Positions 1 through 7,256 of a stretch of DNA of 8,547 bases are shown piece by piece (the first letter of the stretch is position 1; every line of letters starts with the position of its first letter). The DNA is from JAAYHV01 sp035268985. GTDB taxonomy: Bacteria > Bacillota > Clostridia > Peptostreptococcales > Anaerovoracaceae. Under the pieces are notes generated by a model. That model was not told the DNA's origin. It saw only the letters and a program-made list of their open reading frames with translations, and ran no database searches. Both the position numbers and the translations under genes were made by a program. The stretch covers positions 1 to 8,547 of the forward strand of contig DATFJV010000124.1 in the NCBI GenBank assembly GCA_035268985.1, read 5' to 3'.

Positions 1-1
1 A

Positions 2-238
2 TATAAGGTAACAATGGAAATGGTAGAAAAGACAGGTAATCCAGATGTAATATTTGAGCATTGCTTGCCAGCATTCCATGACTTTAATACAAAGATGGCA
101 AGTAGCCAAAAAGAACTAGGATACGATATTCGTGAAGTAACCGATAAAGTGTTTAGATCAAAGCATTCAGTTGTGTTTGATGAAGCAGAAAACAGAATGC
201 ATACAATTAAAGCTGTAATCGTTGCTACTATAGCGTAA
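2..238 (+). CDS. argF: Ornithine carbamoyltransferase, C-terminal fragment (5' end outside window)
   Basis: This is the last 78 codons of an ornithine carbamoyltransferase, the cytoplasmic enzyme that interconverts ornithine plus carbamoyl phosphate and citrulline, in arginine synthesis or, run in reverse, the arginine deiminase pathway. The frame is open from the window edge, so the first ATG at 14 is internal. The diagnostic ornithine-binding motif HCLPAFHD is present; its Cys is the family's active-site residue. It is followed by the conserved end EVTDKVFRSKHSVVFDEAEN and then RMHTIKAV, which separates it from aspartate carbamoyltransferase and from YgeW-type carbamoyltransferases. The residue before HCLP is Glu, where many homologues have Met. 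Whether it is the anabolic (argF) or catabolic (arcB) form cannot be decided from this fragment. A terminator follows at once, so it ends its own transcription unit and is not part of the transporter operon. Confidence 0.93.
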   Translation, partial: YKVTMEMVEKTGNPDVIFEHCLPAFHDFNTKMASSQKELGYDIREVTDKVFRSKHSVVFDEAENRMHTIKAVIVATIA

Positions 239-258
239 ACAAAACTCCATAAAGAAGG

Positions 259-287
259 CGAGTATCTTAAAAGATGCTCGTTTTTTT
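259..287 (+). terminator. Rho-independent terminator of the carbamoyltransferase gene
   Basis: The arms CGAGTATCTT (259-268) and AAGATGCTCG (271-280) pair over up to 10 positions with one G-T wobble, and are followed directly by seven T residues (281-287). The innermost pairs must open to form a loop. It lies 20 bp after the stop codon at 236-238. Confidence 0.88.
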
Positions 288-383
288 ATAAATCATAACT
301 ATGTTATTTAAACACTCATCATAGGTTTCTCCAAAAGTTTTTTTTAAGAGCTTTTAATTTTAATTGTTTATAAAAAAATAAAT

Positions 384-411
384 TTGAACTATTTGATGGA
401 AAAGTTATTAA
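384..411 (+). promoter_or_regulatory. Candidate distal promoter for the transporter operon
   Basis: TTGAAC (384-389, four of six matches to TTGACA) and TATTAA (406-411, four of six to TATAAT) are 16 bp apart. In such AT-rich DNA partial matches are expected by chance, so this is only a candidate. It would give a leader of roughly 100 nt before the start codon at 515. Confidence 0.22.
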
Positions 412-453
412 GCGGTTCAATACTTACAAATAGGGCTTTTTTATTAATATCTA

Positions 454-482
454 TTTTAATTTTTATTTTTTTATAGTATAAT
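454..482 (+). promoter_or_regulatory. Candidate proximal promoter for the transporter operon
   Basis: A perfect -10 hexamer TATAAT lies at 477-482. At 17 bp spacing the -35 position is a weak TTTTAA (454-459, three of six matches). The AT-rich upstream sequence could act as an UP-like element. It would start transcription near 489-490, leaving a short leader of about 25 nt that carries the AGGAG site at 507-511. I see no riboswitch or clear operator in 288-514; the stretch is otherwise AT-rich filler. Confidence 0.42.
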
Positions 483-514
483 AATTAAGATTAATGATTG
501 AAAGGTAGGAGCCC

Positions 515-2044
515 ATGGAATATGTAATTGAAATGTTAAACATTAGAAAAGAATTTCCAGGAATTGTAGCTAATGATGATGTTAATTTACAATTAAAAAA
601 AGGGGAGATTCATGCACTTCTGGGAGAAAATGGCGCTGGAAAATCAACACTTATGAGTGTTCTTTTTGGTATGTATCAACCGGAAAAAGGAATTATAAAG
701 AAAAATGGGATGGAGATAAAGATAAAAGATCCTAAAGAGGCCAATAAACTAGGAATAGGAATGGTCCATCAGCACTTTAAGTTAGTTGAAAACTTTACAG
801 CATTGCAGAATATTATACTTGGAGTTGAAGACACAAAAAACGGTTTTTTAAAAATGGAAGATGCTCGTAAAAGAGTAATAGAGTTATCTAAAAAATATGG
901 CTTAATGATAAAGCCTGATGAAAATATTGAAGACATTACTGTGGGAATGCAGCAGCGTGTTGAAATTCTCAAAATGCTTTATAGAGAAAATGAAATTCTC
1001 ATATTTGACGAACCTACTGCAGTACTAACTCCTCAAGAAATAGAAGAATTAATGTCTATTATGAAAAAGTTAGTTAAAGAAGGCAAATCTATACTTTTTA
1101 TTACCCACAAACTTAACGAAATAAAAGCTGTTGCTGATAGATGTACAGTTCTTAGAAAAGGTAAAGGTATAGGAACAGTTGATGTTAAACCAACTACAAA
1201 GGAAGTTCTTTCTGAAATGATGGTAGGTCGTAAAGTGGATTTAGCAGTTAATAAAGGAACAGCTAAACCTGGGAAAACCATATTTGAAGTTAATAATCTT
1301 TCTGTAATCAGTAAAAGGAGTAAAAAGAAGGTAGTAAACGATGTTTCCTTTAAAGTAAAAGAGGGGGAAATTGTTTGCATAGCAGGTATTGATGGAAATG
1401 GGCAATCGGAATTGGTATATGCATTAACAGGAATGGGACCTTATCATGATGGCAAAATAATCTTAAATAATGAAGATGTTACTGATTCATCGATTAGGCA
1501 TAGAAATATTGCTGGTATGGCTCATATTCCAGAGGATAGGCATAAAGATGGATTGGTACTTGACTATAAATTATCTCAAAATCTTGTGCTAAAAAAGTAT
1601 TTTAAAGAAGATTTTCAAAATCGTGGAGTAATAAATTTTGCCAATGTTGACAAGTATGCAGAGAAACTTACTGAAATGTATGATGTTAGAAGCGGACAGG
1701 GCATTACGACTTTAACAAGGAGTATGTCAGGAGGTAATCAACAAAAAGCAATTGTAGCAAGAGAAATTGAGGAAAATCCAGAGATATTAATTGCAGTTCA
1801 ACCTACTAGAGGATTAGATGTTGGTGCTATCGAATATATACATAGGCAATTAGTAAATCAAAGAGACGAAGGTAGAGCTATACTGCTTATTTCCTTGGAA
1901 CTTGACGAAGTAATGAACTTAAGTGATAGAATACTAGTAATATATGAAGGACAGATAGTAGCAGAGCTAGACCCTAATAAAACTAATGTGCAAGAATTAG
2001 GTTTATATATGGCAGGATCAAAGAAAAGTGAGGGGGTATCATGA
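515..2044 (+). CDS. nupO: Nucleoside-type ABC transporter, double ATP-binding subunit (NupO/YufO family)
   Basis: This 509-residue protein carries two fused ABC ATPase domains, the arrangement of the BMP-family nucleoside/purine and sugar importers (Bacillus NupO, RnsB). It would sit on the cytoplasmic face and drive the two permeases encoded next. The first domain is complete: Walker A GENGAGKST (37-45), Q-loop Gln86, signature-region TVGMQQ (141-146), Walker B ILIFDE (160-165) with catalytic Glu165, and H-loop His197. The second is degenerate as usual in the family: GIDGNGQSE (291-299) lacks the GKS/T core, SGGNQQK (405-411) is kept, and the Walker B end reads ILIAVQ (424-429), with Val and Gln where Asp and Glu are expected. 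Only the first site is therefore likely to hydrolyse ATP efficiently. The ATG at 515 is supported by AGGAG at 507-511 plus AAAGG at 501-505, and by the conserved N-terminus. It overlaps the next gene by ATGA. Nucleosides are the inferred substrate; the exact one is unknown. Confidence 0.93.
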   Translation: MEYVIEMLNIRKEFPGIVANDDVNLQLKKGEIHALLGENGAGKSTLMSVLFGMYQPEKGIIKKNGMEIKIKDPKEANKLGIGMVHQHFKLVENFTALQNIILGVEDTKNGFLKMEDARKRVIELSKKYGLMIKPDENIEDITVGMQQRVEILKMLYRENEILIFDEPTAVLTPQEIEELMSIMKKLVKEGKSILFITHKLNEIKAVADRCTVLRKGKGIGTVDVKPTTKEVLSEMMVGRKVDLAVNKGTAKPGKTIFEVNNLSVISKRSKKKVVNDVSFKVKEGEIVCIAGIDGNGQSELVYALTGMGPYHDGKIILNNEDVTDSSIRHRNIAGMAHIPEDRHKDGLVLDYKLSQNLVLKKYFKEDFQNRGVINFANVDKYAEKLTEMYDVRSGQGITTLTRSMSGGNQQKAIVAREIEENPEILIAVQPTRGLDVGAIEYIHRQLVNQRDEGRAILLISLELDEVMNLSDRILVIYEGQIVAELDPNKTNVQELGLYMAGSKKSEGVS

Positions 2045-3198
2045 GTTTACTAAAAAAAATAACCTCATCTGAGGGCTTTAGCAAAGCCATGGGCTCAATC
2101 ACAGCCATAATAATAGGGCTTTTATTAGGTCTAATTGTATTAATATTCGCAAATCCCAGCAATGCATTCGATGGATTTATAACTATTTTGGCGGGAGGAT
2201 TTACAGGAGGTGGAAGAGGAGTTGGACAAGTACTATACTTTTCAACACCACTAATACTAACCGGTTTAAGTGTGGGATTTGCTTTTAGAACCGGAATGTT
2301 TAATATAGGTGGAGCAGGTCAATTTGTAATGGGTGCAGTTTCGGCCATATTTATAGGTGTTTATGTAACATCAATACCAGCGCCTTTTCATTGGATTTTA
2401 GCCCTTATTGTTGCCGGTATAGTAGGTGGCATTTGGGGTTTTGTTCCAGGAATGTTGAAAGCATTATTTAATGTGCATGAAGTAATATCAACTATTATGA
2501 TGAACTACATAGGTATGTATTTATGTAACTTTATAGTTAAAAAGTGGCTTTATAATAGTCTTAAAAATATATCAGTGGATGTCGAATCCACGGCGGTTCT
2601 TCCTAGAGCAGGTCTTGATAAAATATTTGTAACTATGCATGGTAATTATGCGGATGCATCAACTATAAACATCGGTATTATAGTAGCTATAGGTATAGCC
2701 ATATTTATGTATTTCGTACTGGAAAAGACCACTTTTGGTTATGAATTAAAAGCAGTTGGTTTTAATAAAAATGCTAGCAAATTTGCAGGTATGAACGAAA
2801 AAAGAAATATTATGTTATCAATGACTATTGCAGGAGCATTATCTGGTATAGGTGGTGGCCTATTGTTCCTTTCAGGTCCTACGGGAAGACATTTACAAGT
2901 AGTAGATGTTTTAGCAATGGAAGGATTTAATGGTATTTCAGTAGCTTTATTGGGATTATCAAGTCCTATAGGAATCATATTCTCGGCTATATTTATTTCA
3001 TATTTAGCTCAAGGTGGTACATATCTTCAGACATATAATTATATGCCTGAGGCTATAAATATAATTGTAGCAGTTATAATTTACTTCAGTGCATTTTCAC
3101 TTATGTTCAGACAGCTTTTACCTAAGCTTAAAAAGAGAAGTATTGAAAGACGTGAGCTAAAGAAAGCTGCAAGTCAAGAAAGTGGAGGTGAAAAATAA
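2041..3198 (+). CDS. nupP: Nucleoside-type ABC transporter permease 1 (NupP/YufP family)
   Basis: This 385-residue integral membrane protein of the BPD_transp_2 (RbsC/BMP-type) permease family forms half of the import channel with the following gene product. About nine hydrophobic segments are visible, roughly at residues 17-40, 60-80, 90-110, 115-140, 147-165, 209-228, 255-275, 300-325 and 335-357. Family marks are the GMFNIGGAGQFVMGA stretch in the N-terminal half and the cytoplasmic coupling loop ELKAVGFNKNASKFAGMN, which contacts the ATPase. The C-terminal tail is charged (KLKKRSIERRELKKAA), as expected for a cytoplasmic end. ATG 2041 overlaps the ATPase stop (2042-2044), and a G-rich site AGGGGG (2031-2036) precedes it, so translation is probably coupled. 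The length fits the larger of the two permeases in this transporter type. The next gene starts in the TAATG overlap at its stop. Confidence 0.92.
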   Translation: MSLLKKITSSEGFSKAMGSITAIIIGLLLGLIVLIFANPSNAFDGFITILAGGFTGGGRGVGQVLYFSTPLILTGLSVGFAFRTGMFNIGGAGQFVMGAVSAIFIGVYVTSIPAPFHWILALIVAGIVGGIWGFVPGMLKALFNVHEVISTIMMNYIGMYLCNFIVKKWLYNSLKNISVDVESTAVLPRAGLDKIFVTMHGNYADASTINIGIIVAIGIAIFMYFVLEKTTFGYELKAVGFNKNASKFAGMNEKRNIMLSMTIAGALSGIGGGLLFLSGPTGRHLQVVDVLAMEGFNGISVALLGLSSPIGIIFSAIFISYLAQGGTYLQTYNYMPEAINIIVAVIIYFSAFSLMFRQLLPKLKKRSIERRELKKAASQESGGEK

Positions 3199-4157
3199 TG
3201 GAAGTATTATATTTGATAGTACAACAGACAATGTTTTTCACAATACCGCTATTAATTGTAGCCCTTGGGGGAATGTTCACTGAGCGTGGAGGTGTTACAA
3301 ACATAGCATTAGATGGTACCATGATTATGGGCGCCTTTGCAGGCATATTGTTCATAAATCAAACTCAAGATGCAATGAGTGGGACTTCCCAGCTATTAAT
3401 TGCAATGTTGGTAGCGATATTTACTGGAATAGTTTTTTCATTAGCTTTGGCCTTTTCGGCAATTAACATGAAGGCGGATCAAATAATAGGCGCGACAGCA
3501 CTTAATTTGTTTGCTCCTGCATTTGCAATATTTGCCGCAAGAACCATTCAAGTAAACGGTGTTCAACAGATTCAGTTTTCCAATACATTTAGGATAAGTA
3601 AAATTCCTATTTTAGGAGATATACCAGTTATTGGAGAAATGTTCTTCACATCTTGTTATATAACAACTTTTATAGGAATACTAATATTGATTATCGCAAC
3701 ATTCGTTGTATATAGGACTAAATTCGGATTAAGGCTTAGATCTTGTGGTGAGCATCCTAATGCAGCAGATTCAGTAGGTATTAATGTTTATAGGATGAGA
3801 TATGCAGGAGTAATGATATCTGGGGCATTAGGTGGATTAGGTGGCTTAATCTTTATAATACCTACGTCTACAAACTTTAATGCTGATGTGGCTGGTTATG
3901 GATTCTTAGCATTGGCTGTAATGATATGTGGGCAGTGGAAACCTGTAAGAATATTTATAGTTTCAATTTTCTTTGGCGGCATGAAAGCATTAGCAGCAGC
4001 ATATTCCGCAGTTCCATTTTTAGCAAACGCACCTATAACAAGCGACTTTTATAAGATGGCTCCATTTATTGCTACTTTAATAGTTATGGCATTTTCATCT
4101 AAGAACTCTAGAGCGCCTAAAGCTGTTGGAAAACCATATGATAAAGGTAGTAGATAA
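3198..4157 (+). CDS. nupQ: Nucleoside-type ABC transporter permease 2 (NupQ/YufQ family)
   Basis: This 319-residue membrane protein is the second, shorter permease of the importer. It shows about eight hydrophobic segments from residue 5 to 303. The family stretch RGGVTNIALDGTMIMGAFAG is near the N-terminus, the coupling loop LRSCGEHPNAADSVGIN near residues 178-195, and the segment ISGALGGLGGLIFII follows it. The start codon shares one base with the previous stop (TAATG at 3196-3200), with a strong GGAGGTG site at 3184-3190. No gene for a BMP-family substrate-binding lipoprotein lies next to the three transporter genes, although such a gene often precedes them in relatives. It overlaps the YgiQ gene by one base. 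Confidence 0.92.
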   Translation: MEVLYLIVQQTMFFTIPLLIVALGGMFTERGGVTNIALDGTMIMGAFAGILFINQTQDAMSGTSQLLIAMLVAIFTGIVFSLALAFSAINMKADQIIGATALNLFAPAFAIFAARTIQVNGVQQIQFSNTFRISKIPILGDIPVIGEMFFTSCYITTFIGILILIIATFVVYRTKFGLRLRSCGEHPNAADSVGINVYRMRYAGVMISGALGGLGGLIFIIPTSTNFNADVAGYGFLALAVMICGQWKPVRIFIVSIFFGGMKALAAAYSAVPFLANAPITSDFYKMAPFIATLIVMAFSSKNSRAPKAVGKPYDKGSR

Positions 4158-5989
4158 TGTTTTTACCTACTAATATATTCGAAGTAAAGGAAAGAGGCTG
4201 GTCCGAGGTCGATTTTGTATTGGTTACAGGAGATGCTTATGTAGATCATCATTCTTTTGGTACTGCGATAATAGGGAGATTACTGGAAAGATATGGTTAT
4301 AAAGTAGGGATACTTGCACAACCTGATTTTCATAACTCCGATGATTTTAAAAGGTTTGGAAAGCCTAGATTGGGATTTCTGATAAATAGTGGTATAGTAG
4401 ATTCTATGGTCGATAATTATTCTGTATTTAAACGCAGAAGAAAAGTAGATGAATATGCGCCCGGTGGGTCTTTTGGTAATAGACCGGACCGGGCTGTTAT
4501 AGTATACAGCAACAGAGCAAGAGAAGCATATAAAGAAGTCCCCATAATAATAGGTGGTATAGAAGCTAGTTTAAGACGATTTTCACATTATGATTACTGG
4601 GATAACAAGGTTAGAAGATCAATACTTTTGGACTCTAGGGCGGACTTATTAATATATGGAATGGGCGAAAAAACTATAATTGAAATAGCAGAAGCTATGA
4701 AATCAGGTATCAATATACATGATATTACTTGGATAAAAGGAACCAACTATAGAACTAAAACATTGAAAAGCGTTTATGATTACGAGATTTTACCTAGCTT
4801 TAATACAGTTCTTAATGATAAAAAGGAATATGCAAAAAGCTTTTTAATTCAGTACAAAAACAATGATAACATAACAGGTAAGACATTGGTGGAAGAATAT
4901 GATAATAAAAACTTTATTGTACAAAACCCACCTCAAGACCCTTTAAATACAACTGAGCTTGATGACGTATATGAATTACCATATGAGAATGAGTATCATC
5001 CTAAATATGAAATAGATGGAGGAATCCCTGCATTTAAAGAAGTTAAGTTTAGCTTAGTTTCATCTAGAGGTTGTTTTGGAGGTTGTGCTTTTTGCGCAAT
5101 TACGTATCATCAAGGGCGTGCAGTTAGAGGAAGAAGTAAAGAATCATTAATTAAGGAAGCAAAGGCACTTACCTACAAACCGGATTTTAAAGGATATATA
5201 CATGACGTTGGTGGACCGACTGCAAACTTTAGATTACCTGCATGCGAAAAACAGTTGAATTATGGAGTTTGTAATGACAAAGAATGTCTATATCCGAAAC
5301 CATGTAAAAATTTAAATATAGATCATAGGGATTATTTAGATATATTAAAAAGCTTAAGGGAAATAGATGGCATAAAAAAGGTGTTTATAAGGTCTGGGAT
5401 AAGATATGATTATTTAATTGCGGATAAAAACTATAAGGAGTTTTTAGATGAACTAGTAAAATATCATGTAAGCGGAATATTAAAGGTGGCACCAGAACAT
5501 ATTTCCAATAATGTTTTAAGATACATGAGAAAACCTCCTAAGGAAGTTTTTACTAAATTTGTTAGGGAGTATATAAAAGCTAATGAAAGGATAGGGAAAA
5601 AACAATACTTAATACCATATTTAATATCTTCCCATCCAGGTTCTAAGATAGAGGATGCTATAGAGTTGGCAATATTTTTAAAAGAATGGGGGTTTATACC
5701 AGACCAAGTGCAGGATTTTTATCCAACACCGGGTACTTATGCAACATGTATGTATTATACTGAAATAGATCCTTTTACAATGAAAAAAGTGTATGTCCCT
5801 AAAAAAATGGACGAAAAGAAGAGGCAGAGGGCTTTACTTCATTTCAATAAAGAATATAACAAAGAGATTGTAATTGATACTTTGGAGAAGGCAAAAAGAG
5901 AAGATCTAATTGATTACTTTTATTCAAAGGGGAAGAATAATGAGCATAATACAAGAAATAGGGAAAGGTCTAGAAATAGGACTAGATAA
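4157..5989 (+). CDS. ygiQ: YgiQ-family radical SAM protein (UPF0313)
   Basis: This 610-residue protein belongs to the YgiQ radical SAM family, whose biological reaction is unknown. The N-terminal domain has the family opening VTGDAYVDHHSFGTAIIGRL and, further on, EYAPGGSFGNRPDRA. The radical SAM cluster is C306-FGG-C310-AF-C313, a CX3CX2C motif for a [4Fe-4S] cluster that cleaves S-adenosylmethionine. A second, family-typical cysteine group follows: C363, C372, C377, C383, which could bind another cluster or metal (inference). The C-terminal region (DUF3362-like) holds QDFYPTPGTYATCMYYT and ends with KAKREDLI. After that the sequence departs from what I recall of the family and finishes in an Arg/Asn-rich tail (NTRNRERSRNRTR). 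That tail lies inside the 50-bp overlap with the methyltransferase gene. The ATG at 4157 is in a TAATG overlap with nupQ; AAAGG at 4143-4147 is a modest ribosome site. Confidence 0.93.
   Translation: MFLPTNIFEVKERGWSEVDFVLVTGDAYVDHHSFGTAIIGRLLERYGYKVGILAQPDFHNSDDFKRFGKPRLGFLINSGIVDSMVDNYSVFKRRRKVDEYAPGGSFGNRPDRAVIVYSNRAREAYKEVPIIIGGIEASLRRFSHYDYWDNKVRRSILLDSRADLLIYGMGEKTIIEIAEAMKSGINIHDITWIKGTNYRTKTLKSVYDYEILPSFNTVLNDKKEYAKSFLIQYKNNDNITGKTLVEEYDNKNFIVQNPPQDPLNTTELDDVYELPYENEYHPKYEIDGGIPAFKEVKFSLVSSRGCFGGCAFCAITYHQGRAVRGRSKESLIKEAKALTYKPDFKGYIHDVGGPTANFRLPACEKQLNYGVCNDKECLYPKPCKNLNIDHRDYLDILKSLREIDGIKKVFIRSGIRYDYLIADKNYKEFLDELVKYHVSGILKVAPEHISNNVLRYMRKPPKEVFTKFVREYIKANERIGKKQYLIPYLISSHPGSKIEDAIELAIFLKEWGFIPDQVQDFYPTPGTYATCMYYTEIDPFTMKKVYVPKKMDEKKRQRALLHFNKEYNKEIVIDTLEKAKREDLIDYFYSKGKNNEHNTRNRERSRNRTR
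5926..5933 (+). promoter_or_regulatory. Ribosome binding site that fixes the methyltransferase start
   Basis: AAAGGGGA at 5926-5933 sits 6 nt before ATG 5940, inside the end of the YgiQ coding sequence. It selects ATG 5940 over the in-frame ATG at 5910, which has no comparable site and would add ten residues (MITFIQRGRI). Confidence 0.8.
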
Positions 5990-7256
5990 ATGGAATGATA
6001 CACTTAAGAATGAGTTCATATATTCTGAATCTCATAGTGATGAGCATACAGTAAATTCTATATGTTTGGGTGATAATTTGGAGTATATGAAATGGCTCCT
6101 AAAAATAGGATACAAAGGCAAAATACAACTTATTTATATAGATCCTCCTTTTTTTACAAAGGCAAAATATGATGCCAATATAAAGATTGCTAATAAGATA
6201 GGTAATAACGATTCCATTAAACACATAGCTTACGATGATTTATATGATAGAGATCTTGTTGTTTATTCGGAGAACATATCTGCTAGACTTATGGCAATAA
6301 AAGAATTGCTTTCAGAAACGGGGCTTGTATGGGTTCATTTGGATTGGCATTCATCCCATTATGTGAAAATAATATTAGATGAAATATTTGGAGCAAGTCG
6401 TTTTGAAAATGAAATAATATGGAATTATAAATCAGGAGGTACAGGTAAAAGGCATTTTTCTAGAAAACACGATACTTTGCTTGTATATAGCAAATCCAAA
6501 GACTATTATTTAAATGTTCCTAAGGAAAAATCATATAACAGAGGTCTAAAGCCTTACAGATTTAAAAATGTTAAGGAATATAGGGATGAAATGGGGTGGT
6601 ATACCATGGTCAACATGAAAGATGTTTGGTTTGTTGATATGGTAGGACGAACATCAAACGAGAGAAATGGATATGCTACACAAAAACCTGAAGCACTGCT
6701 AGAAAGAATAATTGAAGCTTCTACCAACCCTGGAGATTTGTGTGCAGACTTCTTCTGTGGATCAGGCACAATGCTTTCTGTTGCTAGCAAAATGGGAAGA
6801 AATTGGATAGGTTGTGATAGAGAAAAACTGGCAATCAGAATTGCGAAAAAGAGGCTTGACAAACAAGGCGCAAAGTACTATTATTATCGAGAAAATTCAA
6901 TTACTTACTTAAATAATAATATTGATATTAGGTATGAAAAAATATCAGAATTAGAGGATGGTAAGCATATATTAAAGCTTAAAATACTTAAATTTAAACC
7001 TGAAATTAATATGAAGGATGTATTTAAAGGTGATAGGGACAAGCTTAAATTAATAATGGATGAGGATTCTAAAAAATTAATAGATTATGTAATAATTGAT
7101 AATGATTACGATGGCAATTTGTTCCATAGAGCATATACATACGAAATGGCAGAAGAGATTATAATAGTTGCTAAAGGCGAGATTGCAATGATAGCAGTAG
7201 ATATTTTTGGAAATGAATATTTTGAATTTATCAAAAAGGAGAAATATTTGAGATGA
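5940..7256 (+). CDS. Solo beta-class site-specific DNA methyltransferase (N6-adenine or N4-cytosine)
   Basis: This 438-residue protein is an amino-group DNA methyltransferase of the N6_N4_Mtase family, transferring methyl from S-adenosylmethionine to A or C in a specific sequence that cannot be read from the gene. The catalytic motif DPPF (68-71), in IYIDPPFFTKAKYD, comes before the AdoMet-binding motif ADFFCGSGT (269-277). That order defines the beta class. Between them, WVHLDWHSSHYVK, WNYKSGGTGKRHFSRKHD and GYATQKPEALLERI match the family core and suggest an active enzyme. About 130 residues follow motif I, ending in a possible beta-rich segment (VIIDNDYDG... then AVDIFGNEYFEF). No restriction endonuclease, helicase or specificity subunit is adjacent, so it looks like an orphan enzyme with an epigenetic or unknown role (inference). 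It overlaps YgiQ by 50 bp and the next gene by ATGA. It shows no obvious base-composition break from its neighbours. Confidence 0.9.
   Translation: MSIIQEIGKGLEIGLDKWNDTLKNEFIYSESHSDEHTVNSICLGDNLEYMKWLLKIGYKGKIQLIYIDPPFFTKAKYDANIKIANKIGNNDSIKHIAYDDLYDRDLVVYSENISARLMAIKELLSETGLVWVHLDWHSSHYVKIILDEIFGASRFENEIIWNYKSGGTGKRHFSRKHDTLLVYSKSKDYYLNVPKEKSYNRGLKPYRFKNVKEYRDEMGWYTMVNMKDVWFVDMVGRTSNERNGYATQKPEALLERIIEASTNPGDLCADFFCGSGTMLSVASKMGRNWIGCDREKLAIRIAKKRLDKQGAKYYYYRENSITYLNNNIDIRYEKISELEDGKHILKLKILKFKPEINMKDVFKGDRDKLKLIMDEDSKKLIDYVIIDNDYDGNLFHRAYTYEMAEEIIIVAKGEIAMIAVDIFGNEYFEFIKKEKYLR

Noticed and set aside
2..238. YgeW-type carbamoyltransferase of purine breakdown, which would fit the nucleoside transporter
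   Set aside because: The ending HCLPAFHD with RMHTIKAV is that of true ornithine carbamoyltransferases, and a terminator separates it from the transporter.
288..514. Purine or other riboswitch before the nucleoside transporter
   Set aside because: I looked for the purine-riboswitch core and for a leader terminator with competing pairing, and found neither; only weak AT-rich pairings such as AAGC (409-412) with GCTT (436-439).
769..1380. Open frames on the - strand within the ATPase gene (769-972 and 1033-1380)
   Set aside because: They lie wholly antisense to a clear ABC ATPase coding sequence, resemble no family I know, and are explained as shadows of the real gene.
2739..3355. Open frames on the - strand within the permease genes (2739-2978 and 3128-3355)
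   Set aside because: Antisense to conserved permease sequence, low-complexity proline/isoleucine-rich products, and no family resemblance.
5910..5939. Upstream in-frame start for the methyltransferase at ATG 5910
   Set aside because: The strong AAAGGGGA site at 5926-5933 is correctly placed for ATG 5940, and none supports 5910.
6554..6862. 102-codon open frame on the - strand inside the methyltransferase gene
   Set aside because: It is antisense to the conserved AdoMet-binding region, and its product has no recognisable features.
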